Positions 17,348 through 26,621 of a DNA stretch of 64,000 nucleotides are shown piece after piece. Where the stretch lies: positions 62,001-126,000 of the forward strand of contig DIXF01000003.1 in the NCBI GenBank assembly GCA_002448235.1, given 5' to 3'. The position numbers were made by a program, and so were the translations under genes. The stretch is from Syntrophaceae bacterium UBA6087. GTDB taxonomy: Bacteria > Desulfobacterota > Desulfomonilia > UBA1062. Numbering within the stretch: position 1 is the stretch's first letter; every line of letters starts with the position of its first letter. A model generated the notes under the pieces. It did not search any database, was not told where the DNA came from, and saw only the letters and a list, made by a program, of their open reading frames with translations.

Positions 17348-17470
17348 TGTAAAAAGAATGCCCGCGAAACAGCCGTAAAGCTTATCGGGATCGACAACGC
17401 AGGGCACTGGCCGTTCATCGACCAGCCTGATGCCTTTGCTCAAAGGCTCCTGGCCATTCTCTTCGGTTGA
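17348..17470 (+). pseudogene. Relic of an alpha/beta hydrolase C-terminus
   Basis: The frame ending at TGA 17468-17470 reads ...LIGIDNAGHWPFIDQPDAF... and AQRLLAILFG. The GHWPxxxQPxxF...LLxFL pattern is the catalytic-His end of many alpha/beta hydrolases. Only about 35 residues are family-like; upstream the frame dissolves into unrelated sequence and then the strong terminator at 17276-17309. No ATG or ribosome site serves it. I read it as the tail of a hydrolase gene whose 5' part was lost by deletion or rearrangement. Confidence 0.6.
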
Positions 17471-17716
17471 AAACCGAGTCGCGGCGATCTGCCGGCATAT
17501 ATCCCGGGTGTGCGCTCGAAGGAGCGATCAATCTGTTTGCATGGGCCGGCGGGCAGGGCTCGCCAAACTCTCACTCTTGCGCTCCCCCCGCGCTGTCTCC
17601 CGATGGCGATACGGGAGGAATCACCGACAGAGGTTATATACAAATAGTAAAGGCCAAAAACGGCACGCCACTATCCGTTCCTTAGCGCGAATCCATTCTC
17701 GGGAAGGGAGTTCGAT

Positions 17717-18016
17717 ATGATGAATAGAAGAAAGCTCATAAAACAGGGCGAAAAGATTTCAGTGAGATTCGATTTCCATGAGCGAGATCTCCTGCGAGAG
17801 CATACGAACGGCTATCCTAAACTCACGGACCGGCTGAGACTGTCACTCCTCGATCAGGATAAGATTATTGCACGGTATTCCTTGGAGGAGCTCAACATTC
17901 TCCTTGAGTTCATTACCGCAGAAGCAATCCATACCAATGACAAAATCCAGCACAATGATCTAGTAAGGCTCTGCGACCGGCTTATCGAGATCTGTAAATC
18001 CTACATAGAAGAATGA
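17717..18016 (+). CDS. Conserved-looking small protein, function unknown
   Basis: A 99-residue, charged, mostly helical soluble protein. It reads KQGEKISVRFDFHERDLLRE, then KLTDRLRLSLLDQDKII and a C-terminal helix DLVRLCDRLIEICKSYIEE. No signal peptide, membrane segment or named motif is seen. Start: ATG ATG at 17717/17720 behind GGGAAGGGAG, so translation is likely. The upstream 240 bases hold no gene. It faces the LysE gene convergently. I cannot assign a family. Confidence 0.65.
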   Translation: MMNRRKLIKQGEKISVRFDFHERDLLREHTNGYPKLTDRLRLSLLDQDKIIARYSLEELNILLEFITAEAIHTNDKIQHNDLVRLCDRLIEICKSYIEE

Positions 18017-18060
18017 GGGGCTTATGTGCTTCTAAGCGCTTATATACCTGGATACGTTGA

Positions 18061-18672
18061 TCATTCCAGGAATAACTTCAATGCATCCCTTGCGAGGATA
18101 AGGGCAAAGATCCACATGATAACCCCGAGGCCCTGCATAGTGTAACGGTAGGATTTTCCCGTTATCAGACGCCGGGCCCTTCCGGCAAAGATCGACAGCA
18201 CGACTTTCGAACCGATGAGAAAGGCGTAGAACCCGGCAACGAAGGCCGCAACGTGCATATTGCCCCGTGAAGAGGCCTGCACGACCATGGGCCCTCCTAC
18301 CGTCATCCAGAAAAGGTATGGATGAGGGTTGAGCATATTGGTAAGTATACCTTTCCGGAGTGACTGCATCTCTCTGTCCGGGGAAGAGATCCTGATCTCC
18401 CGGGATGTAAAGGTTTCATAACCGAGATACGTTACAAAAACAGCCCCGCACAACGAGATCAGCCCAAGGGCAGGATGGGAAACACTCAGTCTGGTAATCA
18501 CGAAAAGCGTACACGCAACAATGGGGACATCCGTGACGACAGGTGCAAGAGAAACTCTGATTCCGGCCTTATACCCGTGCCTCAAGGTTTCCGTAAGGAC
18601 AAGGGTAAGCAGCGGACCCGGCGCCAGCCCTGCCGAAAGGCCGAAGACTATCCCGGATATGAGATACATCAT
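18061..18672 (-). CDS. LysE/RhtB-family exporter
   Basis: A 203-residue inner-membrane protein with about six helices. The N-terminus IVFGLSAGLAPGPLLTLVLTE with the AxxPGP motif is the LysE family signature. Members export lysine, threonine, homoserine or other amino acids; the substrate here is unknown. The central loop FTSREIRISSPDREMQSLRK is hydrophilic, followed by GILTNMLNPHPYLFWMTVG, also family-typical. Two in-tandem ATG codons (18672, 18669) follow AAAGG closely. The downstream neighbour is convergent and the upstream neighbour (universal stress protein) is divergent. Confidence 0.85.
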   Translation of the reverse strand: MMYLISGIVFGLSAGLAPGPLLTLVLTETLRHGYKAGIRVSLAPVVTDVPIVACTLFVITRLSVSHPALGLISLCGAVFVTYLGYETFTSREIRISSPDREMQSLRKGILTNMLNPHPYLFWMTVGGPMVVQASSRGNMHVAAFVAGFYAFLIGSKVVLSIFAGRARRLITGKSYRYTMQGLGVIMWIFALILARDALKLFLE

Positions 18673-18859
18673 CCTTTACTCGTCTCCCATTCCCGTGTGC
18701 CCCCGAAACATCCCTCCTGTGCCTCCCCATCCCGGCCTGATATCTACCTCTATGAAAAATTCCTTTGTTTTACAATAGATTTTGCTGTCTGTTGTTGGGA
18801 AATATCTCTATCTCTGTTATTACCTATGTCATGGTTTACCATACGATCGAGGAGGAAAT

Positions 18860-19291
18860 ATGTTTAAGAAGATACTCTATCCGACAGACTTCTCGGAAAT
18901 CGCCCAGGCGGCGATCAAGTATATCGAACAGCTGAAAAGCGCGGGCGCTTCCGAGGTGGTCGTCCTCCACGCCATTGATTCGAGGAGCCTCGATCTCCTT
19001 GTCTATAATCCTGCCGTATCAATGGAGTTCGAGAAAACCCTTCGTGAAGATGCACAGAACAAAATGAGCTCCGTCCGGTCGCACCTGGAAGGCATGGGAT
19101 TCGTCGTAAGTACCGGGATAAAGGTGGGCATCCCTTCACGGGTCATTCTCGATGCGGAAAAACAGGAAGACCTGTCCCTCATCGTTCTGGGGTCGCACGG
19201 CAAGAGCAACATCAGGGAAATGTTGCTGGGATCGGTATCCGAGGAAGTGATCCGTTCCGCACAGAAGCCCGTGCTCGTGATAAAACGCTGA
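18860..19291 (+). CDS. Universal stress protein (UspA family)
   Basis: A 143-residue single-domain UspA protein. The N-terminus KKILYPTDFSEIAQAA is the canonical first strand, and the ATP-binding signature G-2x-G-9x-G(S/T) is seen as GSHGKSNIREMLLGS, followed by QKPVLVIKR. It should bind ATP and form dimers in the cytoplasm, protecting cells under stress or starvation. The ATG at 18860 follows GGAGGAAA; an upstream in-frame ATG at 18782 lacks family support. Its stop is 13 bases from the stop of the convergent protease gene. Confidence 0.9.
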   Translation: MFKKILYPTDFSEIAQAAIKYIEQLKSAGASEVVVLHAIDSRSLDLLVYNPAVSMEFEKTLREDAQNKMSSVRSHLEGMGFVVSTGIKVGIPSRVILDAEKQEDLSLIVLGSHGKSNIREMLLGSVSEEVIRSAQKPVLVIKR

Positions 19292-19304
19292 CCAGCTTCC
19301 GGCC

Positions 19305-21065
19305 CTATTCGGCCGCATCCGAATCTGCGTCGGGCAAGGTCCGGACGATACTGCCTGCATACCACCAGTTCGAATACAGGTGGTCGAGTATGCCGCTTCT
19401 GTCCTCGTCATCGATCTTCCCGCCATCTCCAAGGGGATTGCTCAGGTCGATTTCCTGCTGAGCGATAAGGGTGTAATCGTTCATTCCCTGTGACGGGTCC
19501 CTGATCAGGCAGGAAACCATTGTTTCAACTGAAGGAACAGACTCTCCCCCGTAATAATTTATGAATATTTCATACTGACCCGGAGCCGCTTGCTCAAACG
19601 ATTCGTAATACTCGATGGACTCGCCGGAATAGAAGGAGTCGGCAGAGCAGACGCCGTTGTCTCCCGACCGAGCGCCATACCTGGGGGATGCTGCCGTATC
19701 ACCGGGCTCAAAGATGTACAGGTCGATATCGGCCTGTGTATCCCATTCGATGCGGACGGCAAACCCCCCGGGAGCTTTACCTCCCTCGCTGTTTGCGGTT
19801 CCCGTCACCAGCTTGTATATGACATCGCTCCATGTCACCCCTGAGGACAGATTGCACGCAAGGGACGAATAAAGATCGAGATCGTCCCGGGACGCCTGGG
19901 TCCGGGACGGAATATAGATAGCCATGCCCTGCGAACGGGCGAGAGGATCTGCAGGATCGGCGGCGAACACCTCGTTTGCGATAATTGCCTGCGGCAGTGT
20001 TCTCGTAAGCCCGCCGATGATGTCTTTCAGTTTCGGATCAACTGTCTGCATGTCGAGCTGTTGGAGAAAATCGCCGAAGTCGCGGTGACCGTGGCTCTCG
20101 TAGCTCACCGAGGCTGCGAATGCGCTTTCTACATGGGTTTTTTCCGCATCGAAGTGTTCGTCTACATAACGGGACAAGGTGCATAAGCCGGCCTGGAGCT
20201 CATCCATCTGCGCAGTATCTACTGCCGATTTTGTCATGGCGGACTTCTTGGCGCTATAAAATTCCCTGCACAACGAGGCAGTGGCCCGAGCAAGTTCTGC
20301 CCCGTCCATGGCCGGATTCGAGACGAGCGCCTGAAGAATGGCGTCATACGCGTCCCCTTGTACCGGATAGAGGTGTTCGGAAAAAGCAATATAGGAAGCA
20401 ACATCCTTGAATTCATAGGCTACTTCGTACATCCCCATGAGACAGGCATCGAAGTTGACAAGATCGAATACAACGCCGCTGTCTTCAAGCGCCTGTGCCA
20501 TTCCCGTCAGTGGCATGATGCCGGTGCCTCCCGAAGAGGTCGTGTCCGTCATCATTCCTTTGGACAGGAGGGGAGAACCCTCTTCTGTCTTCCACCCGGT
20601 ACCGTGGCTCCACAGGACCAGGGCATATCTTTCGGCAGGATAATGCTCGACAGACCAGGTTATGAATTCTTTCAAGGTTTCAGGATCGGTCATGTCTTTA
20701 TTCCCGATCTCTGAATACCACGAGCCGATATTTGCCTGATCCCTGTCTTGCAACACCCTTCCCCGCACGGTGGATGACGGAAGATCAGGTGATTCACCCG
20801 TATTGAATTCGGCCTGCACGACGACGGTTACATCGCTTGAAGATCCCACCGACTCCATTTCGTTGATGTCGGCCTTGGCAGCGTTGGAGATGTTGTTGTC
20901 CGCCGCCATATAGACCATAAAGGTCCAGGCTCCCATGGCCGGTGCCTCCGGGACGACGACCTCACCGCCGCTGTCTTTAGAGCTGCTCCCTCCGCATGAT
21001 ACGATGGAGATGTATGCCGCGAACATGAGGATAGAAAAGAAGATACGCACAGGGAAACGCCGCAA
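19305..21065 (-). CDS. Clostripain-family (C11) cysteine peptidase lipoprotein
   Basis: A 586-residue protein with an N-terminal signal and lipobox ending at C24 (ISIVSC), so it is probably anchored in the outer or inner membrane. The peptidase C11 domain covers about residues 48-390: TFMVYMAADNNISNAAKADI at its start, catalytic His154 in VLWSHGTGW and catalytic Cys208 in NFDACLMG. Clostripain-like enzymes cleave after Arg or Lys. The remaining C-terminal part (about 410-550) looks like a beta domain with IEWDTQADIDLYIFEP. The frame could start at a GTG at 21092, but a TTG at 21065 lies 5 bases after GAGGAGGGG and begins the signal peptide cleanly. Confidence 0.85.
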   Translation of the reverse strand: MRRFPVRIFFSILMFAAYISIVSCGGSSSKDSGGEVVVPEAPAMGAWTFMVYMAADNNISNAAKADINEMESVGSSSDVTVVVQAEFNTGESPDLPSSTVRGRVLQDRDQANIGSWYSEIGNKDMTDPETLKEFITWSVEHYPAERYALVLWSHGTGWKTEEGSPLLSKGMMTDTTSSGGTGIMPLTGMAQALEDSGVVFDLVNFDACLMGMYEVAYEFKDVASYIAFSEHLYPVQGDAYDAILQALVSNPAMDGAELARATASLCREFYSAKKSAMTKSAVDTAQMDELQAGLCTLSRYVDEHFDAEKTHVESAFAASVSYESHGHRDFGDFLQQLDMQTVDPKLKDIIGGLTRTLPQAIIANEVFAADPADPLARSQGMAIYIPSRTQASRDDLDLYSSLACNLSSGVTWSDVIYKLVTGTANSEGGKAPGGFAVRIEWDTQADIDLYIFEPGDTAASPRYGARSGDNGVCSADSFYSGESIEYYESFEQAAPGQYEIFINYYGGESVPSVETMVSCLIRDPSQGMNDYTLIAQQEIDLSNPLGDGGKIDDEDRSGILDHLYSNWWYAGSIVRTLPDADSDAAE

Positions 21066-21267
21066 AGGAATCCCCTCCTCTCTCGATTTCACCTATGCAT
21101 CACTGCCAACAGCGAATCCATTACACGATCTACGGTACGACAAGGTGTCCTATAGGAATATATAGTAAAGCCGGTTTTCAGGTATGCAAACGCTGCGCCT
21201 CGGCTCCTGTGAAGCCGGGCATCCGGGATTCATCCTTCCGGATCATGAGCAGCGGCGCTCCGGGAGG

Positions 21268-24102
21268 CTATGGGGTTTCAAGAGTTTCCCGGCAGTCAAG
21301 AACCTCTCGGATCTTTCCTGCCAGTTCTTTTAAGGTGAAAGGTTTTTGAATGAAGCCTTTGCAGCCCGATTCCATGATCTCCTCTGCCTGGCCTTCGATG
21401 CTGTAGCCGCTCGAAAGCAGAACCTTTACGTCGGCATCGATCATTTTCAGCCGGTCGAAGGTGTCTCTTCCTCCGAGCTCGGGCATGATCATGTCCAGGA
21501 CTACGAGGTGTACCCCACCAGGGTTTCGCTGATAGATCGCTATTCCTTCTGCGCCTCCGCCGGCTGTCAGCACCGTATACCCGAGGCTCGCAAGCATCTG
21601 AGATCCGACTTCGAGAATCATGGTTTCATCGTCGATGAGAAGAATCGTTTCCTTCCCCGTTTGTATGTTCTCCGAAGCCTTTTTATCTTCCGGTATGTCC
21701 CTGTCGGAGGCAGGCAGATATATCCTGAAGGTGCTGCCCGCTCCCTTCTCGCTCTCTACTGAGACAAGCCCCTTATGGTTCCGTACGATACCATAAACTG
21801 AAGCAAGGCCGAGCCCGGTTCCTCTGCCTTTTTCCTTGGTGGTGAAAAAAGGCTCGAATATCTTTTCCCTGGTTGCCTCGTCCATTCCGATCCCCGTATC
21901 CGCCACGGACACCAGGACAAACCTTCCCGCGGCAATGCCGAAAGGCGCCACGTCCATCTCATTGAGCTCGACATTCTCGACCGAGATATACAGATCCCCC
22001 CCTCCGGGCATAGCCTGCCATGCGTTCACGAAGAGGTTGAGCATAACCTGCTCTATCTGCCCGCGGTCCACATCCACCGTCCAGAGATCGTCCTGCACCT
22101 TCCTGTGGATCCGGACATCCTTTTTTGTCCGGCCGAACATCTCGGAGCTCCGCCGTACAAACTCGCCCATGTGGGTAGGCTTGACCTCGTACTTTCCGCC
22201 TCGGGCGAATCCGAGGAACTGTTTGGTGAGGTCAGACCCCTGGCGAACATACTCCTCCATGCTTTTCAGCCGGTCATAGAAGGGATGCGAGGCTTCGATA
22301 TTCATGAGCATGAGTGAAACGTTTCCAAGGATCCCCATAAGGAGGTTATTGAAATCATGGGCGATACCCCCCGCCAGAGTACCGATGGCCTCCATTTTCT
22401 CCGCCCGGACGAACTGCTCCTCAAGGGTTTTCTTGTCGCTTACATCGATGACGAAACCCCTCGCGCCCATCGGTTTGCCGTCTTTCACGATGCAGGTTGA
22501 ATGAACGAGCACCGGGAAGGTGGTGCCGTCCTTTCTCAGCGCCGTATATTCGTTCAGGCCGATCCGCTCGCCTGAGAGAACCTTGCCGATGTTTATCGAA
22601 CCTTGCTCGCGGTCTTCCGGGACAAGCATATCCAGCACGTTCAGGCCTCTGTCGAAATCCTGATGATTGTACCGGAATTTTTCCATGGCCGTCTCGTTCA
22701 CGAAGGTCAGATTTCCCTTTCCGTCCGTCTCGTAGACAGTCTCGGGCAGCAGGCGTGCAAGATCCTTGAATCGCTCTTCGCTCTGCCTTAAGTCTTCCTG
22801 CGTTTTTTTTCGTTCCGAAATATCCCGCACCACTCCCGCGAAACCGATTATGGCCCCTGCGGCGTCCTTTCTCAAGGCAACGGAAGATTCCACCGGGATC
22901 CTGTTTTCTTCCTTGTTGATAACCTCCCAGTCAAAGCCGGCGACCGGCTCGCCTGTGACGAAGACGTTGTGGTAAGAACGGAAAACTTTTTTCTCGTTTT
23001 CCGAGTCGACAAACCTGCGGAAGTTCATGCCCTTCATCTCTTCGTCCGTATACCGGAGCCGCACCATTGCCGACGTATTGAAAAAGGTGAAGTTGCCTTC
23101 GAGGTCCACTTCGTAATAAGCCTCCTGCATGTTATCGAGGATGGCTCTGTAGCGCTCCTCGCTCTGCCGCAGAGACTCTTCGGCCTCTTTGCGCCCGGTG
23201 ATATTCGTTACGATGCTGATGATCTGGCTGACGTCGCCGTCGTCACGCCGGGCAAAAACCGCGTCACGGCTGTAGAACCATCGATACAGGCCGGATGTGT
23301 CCCTCAGCCGGTATTCGAACTCCGCTGTTTCGTCTGTTCTGAGACTGTTGATACGCTCCAAATGCCTGCGATACCGGGGGAGATCGTCCGGATGCATGAG
23401 TGTGGAAACGAATTCGTCGCCGAGTTCGGCATGCTCGTCAAGGGTCAGCCCGAGCTCGACGGGAAGCTTCCTGTTATCGAGGATGTTGCGTCCGTATTTG
23501 AGGTCGTGCACATATACCGTATCAGGGATAAGGTCTATTACCCGTTCGATAAACCGCTGCCAATCGTTCAAGCTTTCCTGGGCCTTTTTCCGGTCGGTGA
23601 TATCCATGCAGGATGCAATGCTTTCATCGGTACCCGGGATAAGGCTGATGGTGAGAAAAATATTCCGTTTTTCACCCGAGCGCGTGATGAGACTGAATTC
23701 ATAGGAATCGGGAGCCTTGCCACGGGCGGACCTCCGGGCATAATGATACTGTTTCATTTTCTCAAGGTCTACCGGGTCGATAAAGATCGTCCAGCTTATC
23801 CTGCCTTCCAGCTCTTCGCGGGTATACCCCGTAAGCGCGGCAAAGTTCGAGTTTGCGAGGAGGATAGTGGTGTCCTTTGCGATGAGGATCGAGGCGTTGC
23901 CGGTATTCTCGAAAATGGTTCGATACCGGCCTTCACCCTCTTGCAAACTGTCGCCCGGAGCATTTTTCCCGGTGACTTCTCTCGCAGGGGAAAGGCCGGC
24001 AAGCAGAGACTCATAGCGCTCCTCGATTTCCCGGGCAGATTGTCGGGCAGTTTTAAGCTCCTGCTCAAGCTTAGCTATTCTCTCTAACAGTTCCTTCGTC
24101 AT
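21268..24102 (-). CDS. Multi-PAS hybrid sensor histidine kinase with receiver domain
   Basis: A 944-residue soluble kinase. Order: coiled coil (1-45), four PAS or PAS-PAC modules (about 55-175, 180-305, 315-435, 440-560), HisKA with His582 in LAGGIAHDFNNLLMG, HATPase (about 620-795, NLFVNAWQAMPGGGD and RGTGLGLASV), and a receiver with Asp870 in LVVLDMIMPELGG. No membrane helix, so the stimulus is intracellular (redox, flavin, heme or small ligand). It closely parallels the kinases at 29656 and 32923; HisKA, ATPase and receiver are near-identical in motif wording. The phosphate must leave through a separate output protein. Downstream it is followed by the protease gene on the same strand after 200 bases. 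Confidence 0.92.
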   Translation of the reverse strand: MTKELLERIAKLEQELKTARQSAREIEERYESLLAGLSPAREVTGKNAPGDSLQEGEGRYRTIFENTGNASILIAKDTTILLANSNFAALTGYTREELEGRISWTIFIDPVDLEKMKQYHYARRSARGKAPDSYEFSLITRSGEKRNIFLTISLIPGTDESIASCMDITDRKKAQESLNDWQRFIERVIDLIPDTVYVHDLKYGRNILDNRKLPVELGLTLDEHAELGDEFVSTLMHPDDLPRYRRHLERINSLRTDETAEFEYRLRDTSGLYRWFYSRDAVFARRDDGDVSQIISIVTNITGRKEAEESLRQSEERYRAILDNMQEAYYEVDLEGNFTFFNTSAMVRLRYTDEEMKGMNFRRFVDSENEKKVFRSYHNVFVTGEPVAGFDWEVINKEENRIPVESSVALRKDAAGAIIGFAGVVRDISERKKTQEDLRQSEERFKDLARLLPETVYETDGKGNLTFVNETAMEKFRYNHQDFDRGLNVLDMLVPEDREQGSINIGKVLSGERIGLNEYTALRKDGTTFPVLVHSTCIVKDGKPMGARGFVIDVSDKKTLEEQFVRAEKMEAIGTLAGGIAHDFNNLLMGILGNVSLMLMNIEASHPFYDRLKSMEEYVRQGSDLTKQFLGFARGGKYEVKPTHMGEFVRRSSEMFGRTKKDVRIHRKVQDDLWTVDVDRGQIEQVMLNLFVNAWQAMPGGGDLYISVENVELNEMDVAPFGIAAGRFVLVSVADTGIGMDEATREKIFEPFFTTKEKGRGTGLGLASVYGIVRNHKGLVSVESEKGAGSTFRIYLPASDRDIPEDKKASENIQTGKETILLIDDETMILEVGSQMLASLGYTVLTAGGGAEGIAIYQRNPGGVHLVVLDMIMPELGGRDTFDRLKMIDADVKVLLSSGYSIEGQAEEIMESGCKGFIQKPFTLKELAGKIREVLDCRETLETP

Positions 24103-24466
24103 ATGCCGTTCCAGCAGAGCCTTCGCATTTCCGGACAGATCCGGCCGATCATGACAACACTCGGAGCTTCAGCGGGTATTCCCCCGTTGCATGACCCGAC
24201 CGTTCATGCCGTATACTGCATATCGGCAGATCGGGGCTAAAAGTATTATTTTTCATTATAACCGGCAGATCTTGTTGATGGAAAGACAAAAGATCCTTTC
24301 ACGGGGCAGACGGCCCGGATATCTCATACTTGCAATGAAAGAGGATAACCATTATAATTATTAAGAAGATAGAATGGATTGTGTATCCGGTTCGCGTGCT
24401 GCGTGCGCCGTGGTAAATACACGAGCTGAGCCGTTAAGATCCGCGTTAAAAGGAGGAATGTGACTG
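24103..24466. other. Intergenic stretch between divergent genes
   Basis: These 364 bases lie between the start of the hybrid kinase (leftward) and the DUF6160-like gene (rightward) and should hold both promoters. The part from 24240 to 24370 is AT-rich. No open frame of note, tRNA or clear terminator was seen. The AAAGGAGGAA site at 24449-24458 serves the rightward gene. Confidence 0.5.
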
Positions 24467-24856
24467 ATGAAGAAGATGCTGCCTGTCCTTCTCGCTGCTC
24501 TTCTGCTGCCTTTATCCGCGATGGCGATGAAACCTCTGGATGAAGCGGATCTGTCCCGCATATCCGGTCAATCTGGTGTGAGCATATATGTCGATGTCAC
24601 GATGAGTATCCATATCAGCACCCTTGCCTGGGGAGACTCCGACGGCCTGGGAAAGGGACCATACAACCCTTGGGGAATCCAGACCTCGGGCGGGTACGTA
24701 GGGGCGTCCGACCTTTCGGTCAGCAATCTTTCCGTGCGGCCCTATCACCCGAATGTTCTTCCGAATTCGGTAAGTTTCTGGCCGGAAGAAGGCGCCATCG
24801 ATATCGTCAACGGGGTACCCTATTACCGCGTTCTTGTCGGACCCGGCCGGGAGTAA
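24467..24856 (+). CDS. DUF6160-like secreted protein, short form
   Basis: A 129-residue protein with a signal peptide (KKMLPVLLAALLLPLSAMA) directly followed by MKPLDEADLSRISGQSGVSI. This D-E-x-x-L-S-x-x-x-GQ-x-G-x-x-I motif marks a family of secreted proteobacterial proteins (DUF6160) of unknown role. The rest is rich in Ser, Gly and beta-type segments, e.g. ASDLSVSNLSVRPYH. Family members I know are longer, so this may be trimmed at the C-terminus; the stop lies only 3 bases from the stop of the convergent cytochrome gene. AAGGAGGAATG precedes the start. Confidence 0.65.
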   Translation: MKKMLPVLLAALLLPLSAMAMKPLDEADLSRISGQSGVSIYVDVTMSIHISTLAWGDSDGLGKGPYNPWGIQTSGGYVGASDLSVSNLSVRPYHPNVLPNSVSFWPEEGAIDIVNGVPYYRVLVGPGRE

Positions 24857-24859
24857 GTA

Positions 24860-25366
24860 TTAGGACCCTTTCGGCCGGATATAGCGAAAATCATGCGGAG
24901 AAGCTTCGTGGCACCGGATACAGGACTGCACCCTTCCGCCCGCCCGTGTATTTCCCTCCGGATCGAACTCTGCCCAGAACCAGTCGCTCGCTTTGGCATC
25001 ATAGCCTCTTACCTTGTACATCGGAGTGACGGACAGCAGCGTTTCTCGATCTCTTGCATAATTCTCTTTTACAATGATTGCACCGTAGGGCATGGTCTCT
25101 TTCCCGGCCTCCGCAGCCTCTATGGCCTCTTCATTGGCATACAGCTCGATCCATGCACCGCGCAGGGTGGTTCCCCGAAACTTCCCCTCATAGCCGGGCC
25201 AGTGCCTCCACAGGGTATAATCGCTCGTCCGGGTGATATATGTCCAGAGCTCATTCGGCTCGGGCGGGGGCCGGAGCGATGAGACCTCGGATGCGGAGGT
25301 GCAGCTGATGATAAGAAGGCCCATACAGATGAGAGCTGCATGCAGAGCGTTTCGGGATATCTTCAT
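24860..25366 (-). CDS. Cytochrome P460-family lipoprotein
   Basis: A 168-residue protein with a lipoprotein signal (lipobox LLIISC) and a single c-type heme site CIRCH near the C-terminus (VQSCIRCHEASPHDF). The body, with WTYITRTSDYTLWRHWPG and YGAIIVKENYA, is the cytochrome P460 fold, known from hydroxylamine-oxidising P460 and related cytochromes c'-beta. Whether the special Lys crosslink to heme exists cannot be seen. It may detoxify NO or hydroxylamine, or carry electrons at the outer membrane. Start at 25366 behind GGGAGGTGGG. It is convergent with the DUF6160-like gene. Confidence 0.85.
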   Translation of the reverse strand: MKISRNALHAALICMGLLIISCTSASEVSSLRPPPEPNELWTYITRTSDYTLWRHWPGYEGKFRGTTLRGAWIELYANEEAIEAAEAGKETMPYGAIIVKENYARDRETLLSVTPMYKVRGYDAKASDWFWAEFDPEGNTRAGGRVQSCIRCHEASPHDFRYIRPKGS

Positions 25367-25918
25367 GTACCCACCTCCCTGGCGCATGATTCCTCCCAGT
25401 GAATAACAAGAAACATACCATCCCGGTTTCCTGATGATAAGTTAAGGAGTTACCTGCCACTCACTTCTCAGGTTTCAGGATATGGTCTTCAAAGCTGTCT
25501 TGAAACGCAGTACTTATCCTGAACGGGAGGAATGCGTTCTGCTGGACAAGACGATGCGTACAGCCTTTTCAGGCCTGGACCGATCTCACATCCGGTTATG
25601 TAATGCCTTTGATTCTTTCAAAGAACCGCCTTAAAAATGCTTTTCCCTCATCGACTCCCTAACGGCTTGTGTTCCTGTTTTACAATACCTCTGATTTGTA
25701 ATATACGATCGCGGATCCTCCGATGGAAACGCCGTCCGCTACAACTCGATGATTACCCGGTCAGTTATTCTCCGGATCTTCACCGGTCCTTCATGTGCAC
25801 AGGTATTGCATAGCGAGGGCTGCAGTACGGGGGAGGTGCAGCAATGTCCGCACTGCATGCGGTTTTTCGCTGCAACCTGCTTTCAGAGCTGAAAGAACTA
25901 GAATCAGGAGGTTACCAG
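25367..25918. other. Intergenic region with divergent promoters
   Basis: About 550 bases between the cytochrome P460 gene (leftward) and the PEP-CTERM gene (rightward). No supported gene was found. It contains the P460 ribosome site, a possible sigma-54 site at 25795-25809 and the AGGAGG site of the PEP-CTERM gene at about 25906. Confidence 0.45.
25795..25809 (+). promoter_or_regulatory. Possible sigma-54 (-24/-12) promoter for the PEP-CTERM gene
   Basis: GTGCAC-AGGTA-TTGC resembles the TGGCAC-N5-TTGC consensus, keeping the G at -24 and GC at -12 but with GTG in place of TGG. It lies 110 bases before the PEP-CTERM start. It is weaker than the match at 57602-57616 but suggests shared control of the two PEP-CTERM genes. 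Confidence 0.35.
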
Positions 25919-26584
25919 ATGAGGTTTCGATTACCCATTTTACTGCTGTTCATCCCCGCTGTTTTTCCGACCCTCTCACATGCACGCTGCATCGGTTTTG
26001 AAGACCTTACCCGGTACCATCCTTGGGGATACGTTGCTGATATGGGCGGCAAAATCGAAGACAACTACCAGGAATTGAACTGGTCGGCCTACAGGACGGG
26101 GAATCCGGATGCGGAAAATCCGAGTTGGGGGACAAGGGAAGGGATCGTCGCAGTGGGAGGTGTAGGGGATATTTATGCTTACAACAACGAGCTCCCGATG
26201 ACAAACGGCCCCGATGGGTTCGACATCCAGAGCCTCAACGCGGGATCATACGGGTATCGCGGGCAGGACGTGTACGCTGCCGTATGGGAGAACAATATTC
26301 CTAAATATTCAGGTTCATGGACAATCGACCCGGTGTTCGAGATAATGCAACTCCCCCTGATCTTTTCAGGGATACATCGTTTTGCTCTCCGGGCAGGAAA
26401 CGCATTCACCTGTACGAGCCCAACAAATGGAGATTTTCCCATTCTCCAAGACCTGTGCGTGGACAGCATCGTTTGCGACACCTATGAGCCTGCCCCTGTA
26501 TCGGAACCATCGACTCTTCTCATACTCGGCACCGGCATCCTTGGGCTCACAAAAATATACAGGAAATACATAACCATAGAATGA
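25919..26584 (+). CDS. PEP-CTERM anchored secreted protein
   Basis: A 221-residue exported protein. The signal peptide is RFRLPILLLFIPAVFPTLSHA. The C-terminus ends SEPSTLLILGTGILGLTK plus a basic tail, which is the PEP-CTERM sorting signal recognised by exosortase. The motif is SEPST rather than the common VPEPST, still within the family. The mid part is secreted-like (Tyr, Trp, Asn and Gly rich) with a pair of cysteines, CVDSIVC, and has no known domain. Start: ATG 25919 behind AGGAGG; an earlier ATG at 25844 would destroy the signal peptide. The protein is probably released to the surface or exopolysaccharide matrix. Confidence 0.82.
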   Translation: MRFRLPILLLFIPAVFPTLSHARCIGFEDLTRYHPWGYVADMGGKIEDNYQELNWSAYRTGNPDAENPSWGTREGIVAVGGVGDIYAYNNELPMTNGPDGFDIQSLNAGSYGYRGQDVYAAVWENNIPKYSGSWTIDPVFEIMQLPLIFSGIHRFALRAGNAFTCTSPTNGDFPILQDLCVDSIVCDTYEPAPVSEPSTLLILGTGILGLTKIYRKYITIE

Positions 26585-26621
26585 TATCATAAAATCATCT
26601 TAACCCTCTTCTTCTCACTCC

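Noticed and set aside
17440..17700. Short frames on both strands between the hydrolase relic and the gene at 17717
   Set aside because: No ribosome site or protein-like pattern. They mostly reflect GC-rich non-coding DNA.
22969..24087. 372-residue rightward frame opposite the PAS kinase
   Set aside because: It is the antisense of PAS-coding sequence, with no recognisable domain.
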